A DNA stretch of 64,000 nt from Ectorhizobium quercum (GCF_026552795.1 NZ_JANFPI010000006.1:281776-345775), one strand, 5' to 3'; shown: positions 43,617-52,463, numbered from the stretch's first letter. Numbers and translations: made by a program. The notes: generated by a model from the letters alone, not told the origin.

Positions 43617-44530
43617 GCTTCCCGACGACCCCGCAAGGCTGGGCGATCCGCCTCACGCAATTGATCTCGGCCGTCCATCAGGCCCATGGCCTGCCGCGCT
43701 TCCCGATCGACGTGGCAACGGTCGCCAAGGACTTTTCGCGGCAGGTTTTCCCGGACGCACCGATCACCATGGTGGAGGGAACCGCGCTGTCGAAGGGCGT
43801 CGAGGGCATGTTGCTGCCACATCCGAACGGCTCGGGCGAATGGGGGATCGTCTACAATGACGCGATCAGGTCGCCCGGCCGGCGGAATTTCACGCTGGCC
43901 CATGAGCTCGGCCACTATCTGCTGCACCGCCACGCTCATCCCCGCGGACTTCAGTGCTCGAGCCGCAACATGGCTGACTGGAGCGCCGAGCGCGGTACCA
44001 TCGAGGCGGAGGCCAACACCTTCGCGTCCTACCTTCTGATGCCGCTCGACGATTTCCGCGCACAGATCAGGGGGCGGGACGTCGACATCGATACCATGAC
44101 CGAGCTTGCCGATCGCTATGCGGTATCGCTCACCGCCGCGATCCTCAAATGGCTCACCATCACCGACAAGCGCGCCATGATCGTCGTCAGCAAGGACGGC
44201 TTCATCGACTGGGCGTGGTCCAGCGGCCCGCTCATCCGGTCTCGGATCTACTACGCTGCCCGCCAGACCGTGATCGCATTGCCGGCCGGGTCGCTGGCGG
44301 CGCGGGAAGTCGATGCGGATACCGGGCGGCACGGTGTTCTGCACGCGCCAGGCGTATGGCTCGGCACCGAGCCGGTCCGGGAGATGACGGTGTTTTCTCC
44401 GAGCAACGAGATGGCGATCTCCCTGCTGCTCTATCCCGACCATGCGCCATCGAGATGGGAAATGGCCGATCTCGATGAGGAGGCATCGCCCGACACCTAC
44501 GACAGGTTCATGGGCGGGCGCGCAGACTGA
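43613..44530 (+). CDS. ImmA/IrrE-family metallo-endopeptidase
   Basis: 305 residues, TTG start overlapping the XRE stop. The zinc-protease motif HELGHYLLHRHAH (~residue 102-114) lies after NFTLAHELG, with a downstream Glu-rich helix IEAEANTFASYLLMPLDDFR, as in ImmA/IrrE. The C-terminal ~130 residues (TDKRAMIVVSKDGFIDWAWS...) form a sensor-like extension. By analogy it cleaves the XRE repressor to turn on the divergent pair. Length is larger than minimal ImmA (~170 aa), which fits a fused sensor domain. Confidence 0.85.
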   Translation: MSFPTTPQGWAIRLTQLISAVHQAHGLPRFPIDVATVAKDFSRQVFPDAPITMVEGTALSKGVEGMLLPHPNGSGEWGIVYNDAIRSPGRRNFTLAHELGHYLLHRHAHPRGLQCSSRNMADWSAERGTIEAEANTFASYLLMPLDDFRAQIRGRDVDIDTMTELADRYAVSLTAAILKWLTITDKRAMIVVSKDGFIDWAWSSGPLIRSRIYYAARQTVIALPAGSLAAREVDADTGRHGVLHAPGVWLGTEPVREMTVFSPSNEMAISLLLYPDHAPSRWEMADLDEEASPDTYDRFMGGRAD

Positions 44531-44761
44531 TTCGCCGGGCTCGCTGATTGCCCTGCTCGTTGGGATGGTTCTCGCACGATCCACGTCGCGCAGATTTTCG
44601 CGGGCGTGCGAAGCAGGGCTCAATGTCCACAATGCATTGAAATACTTGTGTTTTTCTGATTTCATTATACGGTTTGGGCAGCATCCAGATCGCGAACCAC
44701 CACCATGTCCAGCCATTTCGACGGCCCGCTCGCGGGCGCCAATCCTCTGAGTCCGGAGCGC

Positions 44762-44947
44762 ATGTCGCGCGGGGACCGACTCGCCGAGATCGGCCGGATT
44801 CTGGCCGCTGGCGTGGTTCGGCTCGAGACAGGGAAGGCAAGTTCTTTATCTGCCGAACCCGGAGACTGTTTTGTGGACTTCCGCCCCCGAAAGAGCGGTG
44901 CTCGTCGCGGAAAACGCATCCGCATCGGAGGAATTCATGAAGCATGA
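44762..44947 (+). CDS. Small conserved protein of the serine recombinase module
   Basis: 61 residues from MSRGDRLAEIGRILAAGVVR, with GGAG before the ATG; an ATG at 44705 is an alternative. It begins with a helix and ends basic (RPRKSGARRGKRIRIGG). In alphaproteobacterial elements a similar small protein precedes DUF2924 and the recombinase. It overlaps the DUF2924 start. Role unknown. Confidence 0.5.
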   Translation: MSRGDRLAEIGRILAAGVVRLETGKASSLSAEPGDCFVDFRPRKSGARRGKRIRIGGIHEA

Positions 44948-45431
44948 CAAGAGGATGATGGCGCAGGCCCCCGGCATGAATGCCGAGGTCGACCGAACGG
45001 TGCTCGCCAGACTGACGGCGCTGAAGGCCAAATCGGTGAAGGAGCTGAAGGCCGATTGGCAGGCTCTGTTCGGCGGGCGCGCGCCGAACAACAGCCGTGC
45101 CTTTCTCGAGCTGCGCATCGGACATCGCATCCAGGAGCTGGCCTACGGCGGCCCCGACCGTGACACCAGGCGAATGCTCGACCTGCTGGCGGACGAGATC
45201 GAAGGCATCGGACGCGGCAAGAACCAGATCGTCGATCCGCGCAATCCGGTCGTGGGAACCCGCCTCGTTCGTGAATGGAACGGGATCGAGCACACCGTGA
45301 CGGTCATGAACGACCGGTTCGAATGGCAGGGCCGAAGGTTCCGCTCTCTTTCTGCCGTGGCTCGGGAGATCACCGGCACCCGCTGGAATGGTTACCGCTT
45401 CTTCGGCCTGCGTGAGCGGGAGGGCGCCTGA
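44937..45431 (+). CDS. DUF2924 protein, partner of the serine recombinase
   Basis: 164 residues; ATG at 44937 with GGAGGAATTC. Contains ELKADWQALFGGRAPNNSRA, FLELRIGHRIQELAYGG and RLVREWNGIEHTVTVMNDRF, EWQGRRFRSLSAVAREITGT, the DUF2924 pattern with a DNA-binding-like C-terminal part. It overlaps the recombinase start (ATG in GCCTGATGG). Family members sit beside large serine recombinases and may act as directionality or accessory factors; this is inference. Confidence 0.8.
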   Translation: MKHDKRMMAQAPGMNAEVDRTVLARLTALKAKSVKELKADWQALFGGRAPNNSRAFLELRIGHRIQELAYGGPDRDTRRMLDLLADEIEGIGRGKNQIVDPRNPVVGTRLVREWNGIEHTVTVMNDRFEWQGRRFRSLSAVAREITGTRWNGYRFFGLREREGA

Positions 45432-46756
45432 TGGACGTGATGGTCAACCCGAAACGCCGCCTGCGTTGCGCAATCTACACCAGGAAGTCGAGCGAGGAAG
45501 GGCTCGACATGGAATTCAACAGCCTCGATGCCCAGCGCGAATCCTGCGAGGCCTATGTCGCCAGCCAGAGGTCGGAGGGCTGGGCCACGATCCGGGAGCG
45601 ATATGACGACGGCGGCTTCTCCGGTGGCACCCTCGACCGCCCGGCGCTGAAACGGCTGCTCGCCGACATCGAAGACGGGCTTGTCGACGTCGTGGTCGTC
45701 TACAAGATCGACCGGCTCTCGCGCTCGCTGATGGATTTCTCGAAGTTGGTCGAGGTGTTCGACCGGAACGAAGTGACGTTCGTGAGCGTCACGCAGTCAT
45801 TCAACACCACCACATCCATGGGGCGGCTCACGCTGAACATCCTGCTCAGCTTCGCCCAGTTCGAGCGCGAGGTGATCGGCGAGCGGATCCGCGACAAGGT
45901 GGCGGCGTCGCGGAAGCGCGGGATCTGGATGGGCGGCTATGTGCCTTTCGGCTACGATGTTCAGGATCGCAAGCTGGTGGTCAACGCGGCCGAGGCTGCC
46001 GCGGTGCGCCGCATCTTCGAACGCTTCGTCGAACTCGGCTCGGCGACGACGCTGGCCCGTGAACTGCGTGCGCAGGGGTTCCGAAACAAGCAGGGGACGC
46101 TGGTCGACAAGGGCTATCTCTACCGTTTGCTGAATAACCGCGTGTATCGAGGTGAAGCCGTCCACAAGGGGAAAGCATATCCCGGCGAGCATGAAGCCAT
46201 CATCGATGCCGAGCTCTGGAACCGCGTCCACGCCATTTTGCAGGAGAGTCCGCGCGAGCGCGCAAACAACAGCCGGATGCAGATGCCCGCACTGCTCAAG
46301 GGCTTGATCTTCAGCGAAACTGGCGCAGCCATGACGCCGACGGCCACGCGCAAGGGAACCAAGCTCTACCGCTATTATGTCTCGATGGATGTGATCCGGA
46401 ACCGCGAGGATAGCGAATCCGATGTGCCGTCGCGGCTTCCGGCAGGCATGGTCGAGGACGCAGTGGTGACGGAAGTCCGTCGTATCGTGCAGACGCCCGA
46501 GGTGGTGACGAAGGTTCTCGACGCCTTGCAGCAGGACGGCCCGCAGGTTCGAGAAGCCGAGGCCATCGCTGCGTTGAACGATTTCGACGCGGTCTGGAAC
46601 CAGCTTTTTCCTGCGGAACAGGCGCGGATCATCCAGTTGCTCGTCCGGCGCGTCATCGTGACCGCTGACGGGCTTGCGGTCGATGTTCGGGCCGAGGGAA
46701 TCGGTGGGGTCATCCGCGAGATGATCGCACCCGTTCGCATGGAGGCTGCTGAGTAA
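45431..46756 (+). CDS. Large serine recombinase
   Basis: 441 residues. Resolvase catalytic domain: RRLRCAIYTRKSSEEGLDME with the serine nucleophile, then YDDGGFSGGTLDRPALKRLL, VVVYKIDRLSRSLMDFSKLV and FAQFEREVIGERIRDKVAAS. The recombinase domain follows (GIWMGGYVPFGYDV, LARELRAQGFRNKQGTLVDK, LLNNRVYRGEAVHKGKAYPG). The C-terminus ends in a helical part without a clear four-Cys zinc ribbon. It should catalyse integration or excision of the element. Its genes are rightward, opposite to the prophage, so it may move the prophage or the whole island. Overlaps its neighbours by 1 bp each. Confidence 0.85.
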   Translation: MDVMVNPKRRLRCAIYTRKSSEEGLDMEFNSLDAQRESCEAYVASQRSEGWATIRERYDDGGFSGGTLDRPALKRLLADIEDGLVDVVVVYKIDRLSRSLMDFSKLVEVFDRNEVTFVSVTQSFNTTTSMGRLTLNILLSFAQFEREVIGERIRDKVAASRKRGIWMGGYVPFGYDVQDRKLVVNAAEAAAVRRIFERFVELGSATTLARELRAQGFRNKQGTLVDKGYLYRLLNNRVYRGEAVHKGKAYPGEHEAIIDAELWNRVHAILQESPRERANNSRMQMPALLKGLIFSETGAAMTPTATRKGTKLYRYYVSMDVIRNREDSESDVPSRLPAGMVEDAVVTEVRRIVQTPEVVTKVLDALQQDGPQVREAEAIAALNDFDAVWNQLFPAEQARIIQLLVRRVIVTADGLAVDVRAEGIGGVIREMIAPVRMEAAE

Positions 46757-47139
46757 TGACACAAGCCAATGACACGATCAGGGTGCTGATCCCGCTGAAG
46801 GTGCGAAAGAAGAACGGGCGGCCGAAGCTCCTGCCACCGGTGGATTATCATCCGAGCGAAGACCGCGCTCCCGATCCTCACGTCCTGCGCGCCATCGGCC
46901 GGGCGTGGAGCTGGCGCCGCCGCATGGAAGCCGGAGAGTTCGCCACCGTCCATGATCTCGCCAAGGCTGTCGGTCTGGCAGAGCGGCATGTCAGTCGCCA
47001 GTTGCGATTGGCCTATCTGTCGCCCGCCGTCCTCAAACGCCTGACCTGCGGCCGGGTGTCTCCGGCGGTCAGCCTCATGTCCCTCGTGGAAGCAACTGCC
47101 GCACCGTGGCCGGAGCAGGCAAAGAAGGTATTCGGCTGA
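46756..47139 (+). CDS. Small HTH-like partner of the serine recombinase
   Basis: 127 residues starting inside the recombinase stop (TAATG). Ends with a helical HTH-like block: GEFATVHDLAKAVGLAERHV and RLAYLSPAVLKRLTCGRVSP. The first half (KVRKKNGRPKLLPPVDYHP) is basic and proline-rich. It accompanies this recombinase family in many alphaproteobacterial elements; perhaps a recombination directionality factor. Converges with the DUF3883 gene 3 bp away. Confidence 0.65.
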   Translation: MTQANDTIRVLIPLKVRKKNGRPKLLPPVDYHPSEDRAPDPHVLRAIGRAWSWRRRMEAGEFATVHDLAKAVGLAERHVSRQLRLAYLSPAVLKRLTCGRVSPAVSLMSLVEATAAPWPEQAKKVFG

Positions 47140-47142
47140 TCG

Positions 47143-47976
47143 TCACTGAAAACTCGCCTGAAACGTCGTCGCGGTCAGAGCGACATGGGCATCGAGCGGC
47201 GGGTGGAGTTCGAACGCCTTCGGCTCGCGCGAGAAGTTCCAGAGCCGGAACAGGCACCATTCCGACCGGCGTTCCTCGGCCACGACCAGTTCGTTGCGGG
47301 TGATCAGGAACGGCGTGCGCTCCCATCCGTTCGTCGTCTTCACCTCGATCAGGCGCGACCGCCCATCCGGCGCAAAGCTCTCGATGTCGTAGCCCGCGCC
47401 ATCGCCATCCTCTTCCGACACCCAGCGCACCTTGCGCGCCAGATCCTCCCGCCCCACGGCCTGAAGCGACGCCCGCTCATGCGCCAGAACACGTTTCTCG
47501 CCCGCGCGACCGAGAGCGCGGTTTCGCTCGTCCCGGCCCGCGACATCGAATTTGCGGGCGATGTGCAGCATCTGCTCCAGCTCTTGCGGCGGTGGCTGGT
47601 TGGACAGCGTGGGAGGTGGGCCGATCCAGAGCTGCGCGGCCTCCTGTAGGCCGGTGACCGGACGCATGCCGGGCATCCGGCCGAGCCAGTCGGGATGGAA
47701 CGCGAGCCAGCGCGCCACCGCATCGACCAGCGTCATCTGGAAATTAAACGCTGGCTTGTAGCCGGGGATCCAGTCCTCGCCGAGCCCCTTCAGCACCGCA
47801 CTGATGTTCTGGTGCTTGAACTCGATCGACGTGCGTGTGCGGTCGATCCGTTCCTGAAGCTGCCGGTTGTGCTCGGCCTTATTGTAGGGACGCCCGGCGA
47901 TGTCGTCGGCCAGCATCGCGAAGTAATCCGCGACGATCAGGTCGTTCTCTTCATCCGTCCAGGGCCCGTTCGACAT
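47143..47976 (-). CDS. DUF3883 nuclease-like protein
   Basis: 277 residues. N-terminal helical part (MSNGPWTDEENDLIVADYFA, HRQLQERIDRTRTSIEFKHQ, NISAVLKGLG) looks like a small DNA-binding region. C-terminal ~110 residues form DUF3883: RALGRAGEKRVLAHERASLQ, YDIESFAPDGRSRLIEVKTT with D and ExK of the PD-(D/E)XK fold, and WCLFRLWNFSREPKAFEL. The same domain ends the large GHKL protein at 6608. Starts 9 bp after the TcmP stop, so last gene of a three-gene operon. Likely nuclease effector. Confidence 0.75.
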   Translation of the reverse strand: MSNGPWTDEENDLIVADYFAMLADDIAGRPYNKAEHNRQLQERIDRTRTSIEFKHQNISAVLKGLGEDWIPGYKPAFNFQMTLVDAVARWLAFHPDWLGRMPGMRPVTGLQEAAQLWIGPPPTLSNQPPPQELEQMLHIARKFDVAGRDERNRALGRAGEKRVLAHERASLQAVGREDLARKVRWVSEEDGDGAGYDIESFAPDGRSRLIEVKTTNGWERTPFLITRNELVVAEERRSEWCLFRLWNFSREPKAFELHPPLDAHVALTATTFQASFQ

Positions 47977-47985
47977 TGCGCTAGG

Positions 47986-49173
47986 CTAGAGGGAAGAAGT
48001 CGGCCTGTCATCAGCAGCTTCTGATGTAGCGGGATAGAGCTTTGTGTCGGCTTGGGGTTTGCGCTTCCCCGGCGGCAAATCGAAACGCAAAAAGCCCGCC
48101 TTGTGCTGGCCCACAGCGATGTCCTTGACGTGGGTCCCGCGCACAGGAACTTGCTCCATGACGAGAGGCGCAGCGCTTTCGAACGCGATTCCTGGTTGTG
48201 ATCGCACCAGCCCGAGCAGCGTTTCGGTCGCCCAACCCATGTTTGCGGCGCAACCGACACCGTCGCGTTGAGCTTCGAACTCAATAATCTGTTCCTCTGA
48301 GAACAATGACGGTTGGCCGCTCTCGGTTATCTTGATGTTCTGCCTTGTACGAATGGCTTCCTTTTCGACGAGTGCCTGCACATCACGAAAAACCGAAACT
48401 CCGTGCGAATTGTGCGTGCCAAGGATCAGCCGCATCTTGATGCGGTCTTCCCGAGGCTTACGGATCACGATGTCGGGCAGATGCGTGGCGGCACCCGCTT
48501 CCTTCATCTTGGCCTTGAAGAGCCTGAGAACCTTCTCCTCGTTGGAAATGTCAGGAAGAGCCTCGAAGGCCGGCCGCCAGGCTGGGTCGGCTAGGAAGCG
48601 CCCGACCGATGTCGCAACACCATCCCATCCCGCATGACGGTTCACATGCTCCGACATGAAGTTGAACAGAACCTCACCGCGCAGATCCTTCAAAAACGAG
48701 AAGATCGGGCGGCTATCGACATTCCATCCGGTTGGGTCGATGAATGTGAACGTGAAGCTGTCTCGAACGTCGCTGCAAGCTGCCTGAATACCTGCAAGGT
48801 TATCCTCGAACGCGCCTGAGAACACCTTGATATCGAAATCAGTTTTGCTTGTTGCAAATGCTTGGAGCTTGGCGAGAGACTCGGGGTTCTTCTCGCAAAA
48901 CCGGAAGCGCACCCTAAGGTTCGAGTGACCGAGGTTCGCGAGAATACGTCGGACATTCTCGAGTGTTGTCAACGCGAGAGCAAACGATGTGTCTGACAGG
49001 GATTCGGAGTCTGAATTCCGCCAAGGACCAGCGAAAGCATCGACAAAATTGAAGACGGGCGAGCGCCCCTGGAAAAGCTTGTAAGCCGCGTTTTCCAGAT
49101 ATTTCTGCAAAAATAGGTGTTTGATAAACGACTGTTCGCGGCCCTGGTAATGGTTGATGTTAAGCCGCATCAA
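47986..49173 (-). CDS. tcmP: Three-Cys-motif partner protein TcmP
   Basis: 395 residues. TcmP hallmarks: the start HYQGREQSFIKHLFLQKYLE, VFNFVDAFAGPW (a methyltransferase-like GxG variant), RFRFCEKNPESLAKLQAF, TFTFIDPTGWN with an IDP motif, and FNFMSEHVNRHAGW. The Rossmann-like core suggests a SAM- or nucleotide-using enzyme, but its reaction is unknown. The C-terminal ~130 residues (FSEEQIIEFEAQRDGVGCAA...) form a winged-helix-like extension. It overlaps the Gp37/Gp68 gene by 4 bp, the known partnership. Somewhat AT-richer than the chromosome. Confidence 0.8.
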   Translation of the reverse strand: MMRLNINHYQGREQSFIKHLFLQKYLENAAYKLFQGRSPVFNFVDAFAGPWRNSDSESLSDTSFALALTTLENVRRILANLGHSNLRVRFRFCEKNPESLAKLQAFATSKTDFDIKVFSGAFEDNLAGIQAACSDVRDSFTFTFIDPTGWNVDSRPIFSFLKDLRGEVLFNFMSEHVNRHAGWDGVATSVGRFLADPAWRPAFEALPDISNEEKVLRLFKAKMKEAGAATHLPDIVIRKPREDRIKMRLILGTHNSHGVSVFRDVQALVEKEAIRTRQNIKITESGQPSLFSEEQIIEFEAQRDGVGCAANMGWATETLLGLVRSQPGIAFESAAPLVMEQVPVRGTHVKDIAVGQHKAGFLRFDLPPGKRKPQADTKLYPATSEAADDRPTSSL

Positions 49174-49937
49174 ACGCCCTCGGGTTGAAGCGCATCAAGA
49201 ATCGGTTTGGGGACTATCTGCCATGGGAACCCGTTCCATTCCTCGCCATCGAGCAGTCTGCCGCCTGACTTCGGCCGGGCACCGCCCCATTGCTTGAAGA
49301 AGAAGGCCACGTCGTCGCGATCGCAGATGTCACGGAGCCGTCGTGCCCAGTCGGCCTGCATCGGTCGGGCACCAGGACCGCTTTCGCCACCGACGATTGC
49401 CCAAGCGACGCCGCGCAGGTCTACCTCCTCAATCCGCCCCAACAGAGGCTCGAACGAAATGAAGCGCGCCTCTGAGTTGACTCCCTTCAGATGCTCGACA
49501 CGGCTGGTATGTGCAGCATCCTCCACCGAGACACCAAGCCAGATATGACGTGGTACCGGACCACCTGAATAGCGCGCTCGGACATAGTTGCGCATGAGCG
49601 AGCTGCGCTTGGTCAGCACCTGATAGACGTGCCAGTCCGCACGCTCCATGGCGTCGAACACTTGGTCGATGAAGATGCGGTCGATGTTTTTATGGAAGAG
49701 ATCACTCATCGAATTGACGAAGATCATGCGAGGCTTCTTCCACAGGAAGGGCTGCTCCAGCCGCGAGGGCCAGAGCTTCAGGTCAAAGCCCTGTTCGTAG
49801 GGATGGCCGGCAATGCCACGCCAGCGTTCCGCAAAGCGCTCTGCGTAGCAGTTGTCGCAACCCGGACCGACCTTGGTACAGCCGGTGACCGGATTCCATG
49901 TCGCGTCCGTCCACTCGATCTCAGATTTCTGTGCCAT
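49170..49937 (-). CDS. Gp37/Gp68 (DUF5131) three-Cys-motif protein
   Basis: 255 residues. The radical-SAM-like three-Cys motif CTKVGPGCDNCYAER (residues ~20-34) follows IEWTDATWNPVTG. Then FVNSMSDLFHKNID, VYQVLTKRSSLMRNYV, IWLGVSVEDAAH, SFEPLLGRIEEVDL, WAIVGGESGPGARPM and VAFFFKQWGG, all typical of phage Gp37/Gp68 proteins. Possibly an iron-sulfur radical enzyme acting on nucleic acid. First gene of the leftward operon with TcmP and DUF3883. Homologues occur in phages and islands; the biological role is not settled. Confidence 0.85.
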   Translation of the reverse strand: MAQKSEIEWTDATWNPVTGCTKVGPGCDNCYAERFAERWRGIAGHPYEQGFDLKLWPSRLEQPFLWKKPRMIFVNSMSDLFHKNIDRIFIDQVFDAMERADWHVYQVLTKRSSLMRNYVRARYSGGPVPRHIWLGVSVEDAAHTSRVEHLKGVNSEARFISFEPLLGRIEEVDLRGVAWAIVGGESGPGARPMQADWARRLRDICDRDDVAFFFKQWGGARPKSGGRLLDGEEWNGFPWQIVPKPILDALQPEGV

Positions 49938-50259
49938 GCCTCATACCCTTTTGTGGATAACTCTAAGCGATTGTGGCAAATGAGGGAATCCTATTTCGGC
50001 CGCCTTCTGCATACTTGCCCGCGCTGCTGCGCGAGACCACGCCGCCTGCCGGTGTCTCCGATCCGCCGCCTACCGGATGTCTCCACTTCAACTTCGCCGA
50101 GGCTGGTTTTGTTAAGATACTGGTATGGCGCCATTTTCTGAACCCGACCTACTGTGCGGGCAGGGCGCTCGAAGAGAGACGCTGGCCGTTCAGAGACCAA
50201 TATCAGCCGCAGCGCCAGTCTCCGCAGGGCGGACTCAGCCGCCAAACTCCTTTGAGATA
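49938..50259. other. Non-coding gap left of tRNA-Ser
   Basis: About 320 bp. It should hold the promoter of the leftward three-gene operon near 49,945-49,990. The rest is GC-rich with short frames that do not look coding. A tRNA-linked attachment site could lie here but no repeat of the tRNA end was found in the window. Confidence 0.4.
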
Positions 50260-50285
50260 AAAAGAAAAAAGCCCCGCACTGGGGC
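50260..50285 (-). terminator. Terminator of the tRNA-Ser gene
   Basis: On the minus strand, GCCCC-AGTGC-GGGGC followed by TTTTTTCTTTTT, about 27 bp beyond the tRNA 3' end. Confidence 0.85.
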
Positions 50286-50311
50286 CTCGTGGCAGGTTCG
50301 CGACTTGAAAG

Positions 50312-50402
50312 TGGCGGAGAGGATGGGATTCGAACCCACGATACGCTTTTGACGTATACTCCCTTAGCAGGGGAGCGCCTTCGACCACTCGGCCACCTCT
50401 CC
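50312..50402 (-). tRNA. tRNA-Ser (anticodon GCU)
   Basis: The minus strand starts GGAGAGGTGGCCGAGTGG and has anticodon loop CCTGCTAAG (GCU), the long class II variable arm (GGGAGTATACGTCAAAAGCG), the T-loop GGTTCGAATCC and an encoded 3' CCA. Its 3' end faces the accessory region, making it the natural island border. Confidence 0.93.
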
Positions 50403-50576
50403 GGTGCGGCCTGATTATGTGGTTTTGTGTTGCCGATCAAGTGCAAATTCCGGCGCGTCTCGCTTTTCCAGCATTTCGGCAATGGCGGGTCGTCGCCGGC
50501 CGCAAGGGAATCACATTCCGGTCGCGCACCGGCCGCCTCGCGCCGACGGAAAGGCGCAGGCATCGTGCGGGCACCC

Positions 50577-51842
50577 TCAGCCGAGAAGCTGCTTCAGGTC
50601 GAAGGCGGGGTCGGTCAGCGCCTCCTTCGGCGGCGTGATGCCACTTTCCATCATCTTCTTGCCCGCGACATAGGCCTTGGCGTCGTTGATCGCATCGACG
50701 GCGATCAGCGCGCCGGCGCGGAAGTACCAGACGGAAAGACTTCCGGCCCTTGCGCCGGGACGCACCAGCGTTTCGCTGTAGCCGGCATTATAGCCAGCGA
50801 TCTGAAGCTTCACGTCGTACTGATCGGACCAGAACCACGGCTGCGGCACATAGGGCTTCGGCTCGCCGGCGAGCACGGCGGCAATGGCCTCGGCCTGGTC
50901 GACGGCGTTCTGCACCGATTCGAGCCGCGTCGCCTGGCCGTGAAAGGGAAAGACGGCGCAATCGCCCGCCGCATAGATATGCGGATCGGAGGTGCGGCCG
51001 AACGCATCGACGACGATGCCGCCGCCGGCCTCCAGCCCCGCCTCCCGGGCCAGCGCATCATTGGCATCGACACCGATGCCGACGACGACGAAGTCGGCGT
51101 CGACGCGCGTGCCGTCGCTCAGTTCGGCCGCGACGACCCGGCCGCGTTCGCCGATCAGGCGCACCAGACCGGTGCTTTCCAGAATGGAGACCCCATGCGC
51201 TTCGTGAATGGCGCGCATGGCATCGGCCGTCTCGGGCGCGGCGACGCGGCGCAGAATCCGCTCCGCCGCCTCGATCAGCACGACGTCGAGGCCGAGCTTT
51301 CGCGCCACCGCCGCCGCCTCCAGCCCGATATAACCGCCACCCACCACGAGAAGACGGCGGCCCGGCTGCATTTCGACGGCCAGACGGTCGGCATCCGCCT
51401 TGTTGCGCACCTCGAACACGCCTTGCAGATCGCCGCCGATCACAGCCGGCAGCCGGCGCGGCGTGGCGCCAGTCGCCAGCACCAGCGTTCCATAGTCGAG
51501 CGAAGAACCGCCCTCGGGCGCCTTTCCACCCGAAACCGCATCGTGGCCTTCCCCGGCCTGTTCCAGAATCAGCCGCTTTCCGGCGCGCTCGATCCCGACC
51601 GCGCGGGTGGAAAGCCGCAGTTCCACGCCGTTCTCTCCATACCAAGCATCGGGGCGATAGGTCAGGCGCTCGAAGCTCATCTCGCCGAGCAGGTATTTCT
51701 TGGAGAGCGGCGGACGCTGGTAGGGCGGCACGGGTTCGTCGCCGACGATGACGATCGGGCGCTCGTCCTTCAGGGCCCTCAGCCTGGCGGCCAGGGCGAA
51801 CGCCGCCTGCCCCGCACCAACGATGACCAGCCTGTCCGTCAT
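50577..51842 (-). CDS. FAD/NAD-dependent ferredoxin reductase
   Basis: 421 residues from MTDRLVIVGAGQAAFALAAR. FAD-binding GxGxxA at the start, RPPLSKKYLLGEM, LVLATGATPRRLPA, a second NAD(H)-binding motif VVGGGYIGLEAAAVARKLG, and YAAGDCAVF near 285. The C-terminal dimerisation region ends LIAVDAINDAKAYVAGKKMM. This is the rubredoxin/ferredoxin reductase family that feeds electrons to P450s or Rieske dioxygenases. No oxygenase lies adjacent, so the partner is elsewhere. First gene of the chromosomal part. Confidence 0.85.
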   Translation of the reverse strand: MTDRLVIVGAGQAAFALAARLRALKDERPIVIVGDEPVPPYQRPPLSKKYLLGEMSFERLTYRPDAWYGENGVELRLSTRAVGIERAGKRLILEQAGEGHDAVSGGKAPEGGSSLDYGTLVLATGATPRRLPAVIGGDLQGVFEVRNKADADRLAVEMQPGRRLLVVGGGYIGLEAAAVARKLGLDVVLIEAAERILRRVAAPETADAMRAIHEAHGVSILESTGLVRLIGERGRVVAAELSDGTRVDADFVVVGIGVDANDALAREAGLEAGGGIVVDAFGRTSDPHIYAAGDCAVFPFHGQATRLESVQNAVDQAEAIAAVLAGEPKPYVPQPWFWSDQYDVKLQIAGYNAGYSETLVRPGARAGSLSVWYFRAGALIAVDAINDAKAYVAGKKMMESGITPPKEALTDPAFDLKQLLG

Positions 51843-51956
51843 ATCCGTCTCCGCTTCCGATCCCTGAAATTCAAGCGTGGCAGGGGTAACGCCACGATGT
51901 GCCAGCGTCAACTGGACAGACAGCGTCAAAACGCGCAATCATCAGCCAAAACAGGA

Positions 51957-52463
51957 ATGCGGGAACCTATGCCGAGCGGTGCAGAAACCATCCACGAAAC
52001 ACTGAGCTTCGAGCACCATTACAGCGTGCATCCGGAGCGGATTTTCGCTGCCTGGGCGGATGACGACAGCCGGGCGCGCTGGTGCGGCCTTTCCGACGGC
52101 GGGCCGGCGCGCATGGACAGGATGGAGTTCTGCCCCGGCGGCACGGACGTGATCGGCGGCGCATCCAGCGTCGATGCCCATATCAGCATCGAGCGCCATT
52201 ATATAGACATCCGCGCGGGCGAGCGGATCGCCTTCTTCGAAACGGTGCGGGACGGCGAAACGCCGCTCGGCGCGGCGCTGGCGACCATTGCGATTCGCGG
52301 CAGCGGCGGCTTCTGCGTCCTGACGCTGACATTGCAGATCGCCTCCTTCTGCGGACCGGGCTTCATCGAAGCCTGCCGCGAACAGCACCGCTCGGCTCTG
52401 CACCGCCTTGGCCTTGAAATCAGGCGGCCGGATTTGAAGGTCGTGGCGACAGGCCCGCGATAA
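51957..52463 (+). CDS. SRPBCC/AHSA1-like domain protein
   Basis: 168 residues; start at 51957 or, with a GGGAA site, at 51969. AHSA1 pattern: FEHHYSVHPERIFAAWADDD, RWCGLSDGG, MEFCPGGTDVIGG, ERIAFFETVRDGETPLGAAL and a C-terminal helix (FIEACREQHRSALHRLGLE). The START-like fold binds small hydrophobic ligands; such proteins often accompany ArsR regulators, but none is here. Divergent from the ferredoxin reductase. Confidence 0.7.
   Translation: MREPMPSGAETIHETLSFEHHYSVHPERIFAAWADDDSRARWCGLSDGGPARMDRMEFCPGGTDVIGGASSVDAHISIERHYIDIRAGERIAFFETVRDGETPLGAALATIAIRGSGGFCVLTLTLQIASFCGPGFIEACREQHRSALHRLGLEIRRPDLKVVATGPR

Noticed and set aside
49973..50260. Small ORF left of tRNA-Ser
   Set aside because: No RBS, biased composition, overlaps the terminator zone.
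50427..52463. 678-residue plus-strand frame
   Set aside because: Only the last ~168 residues (SRPBCC) are real; the rest mirrors the ferredoxin reductase.
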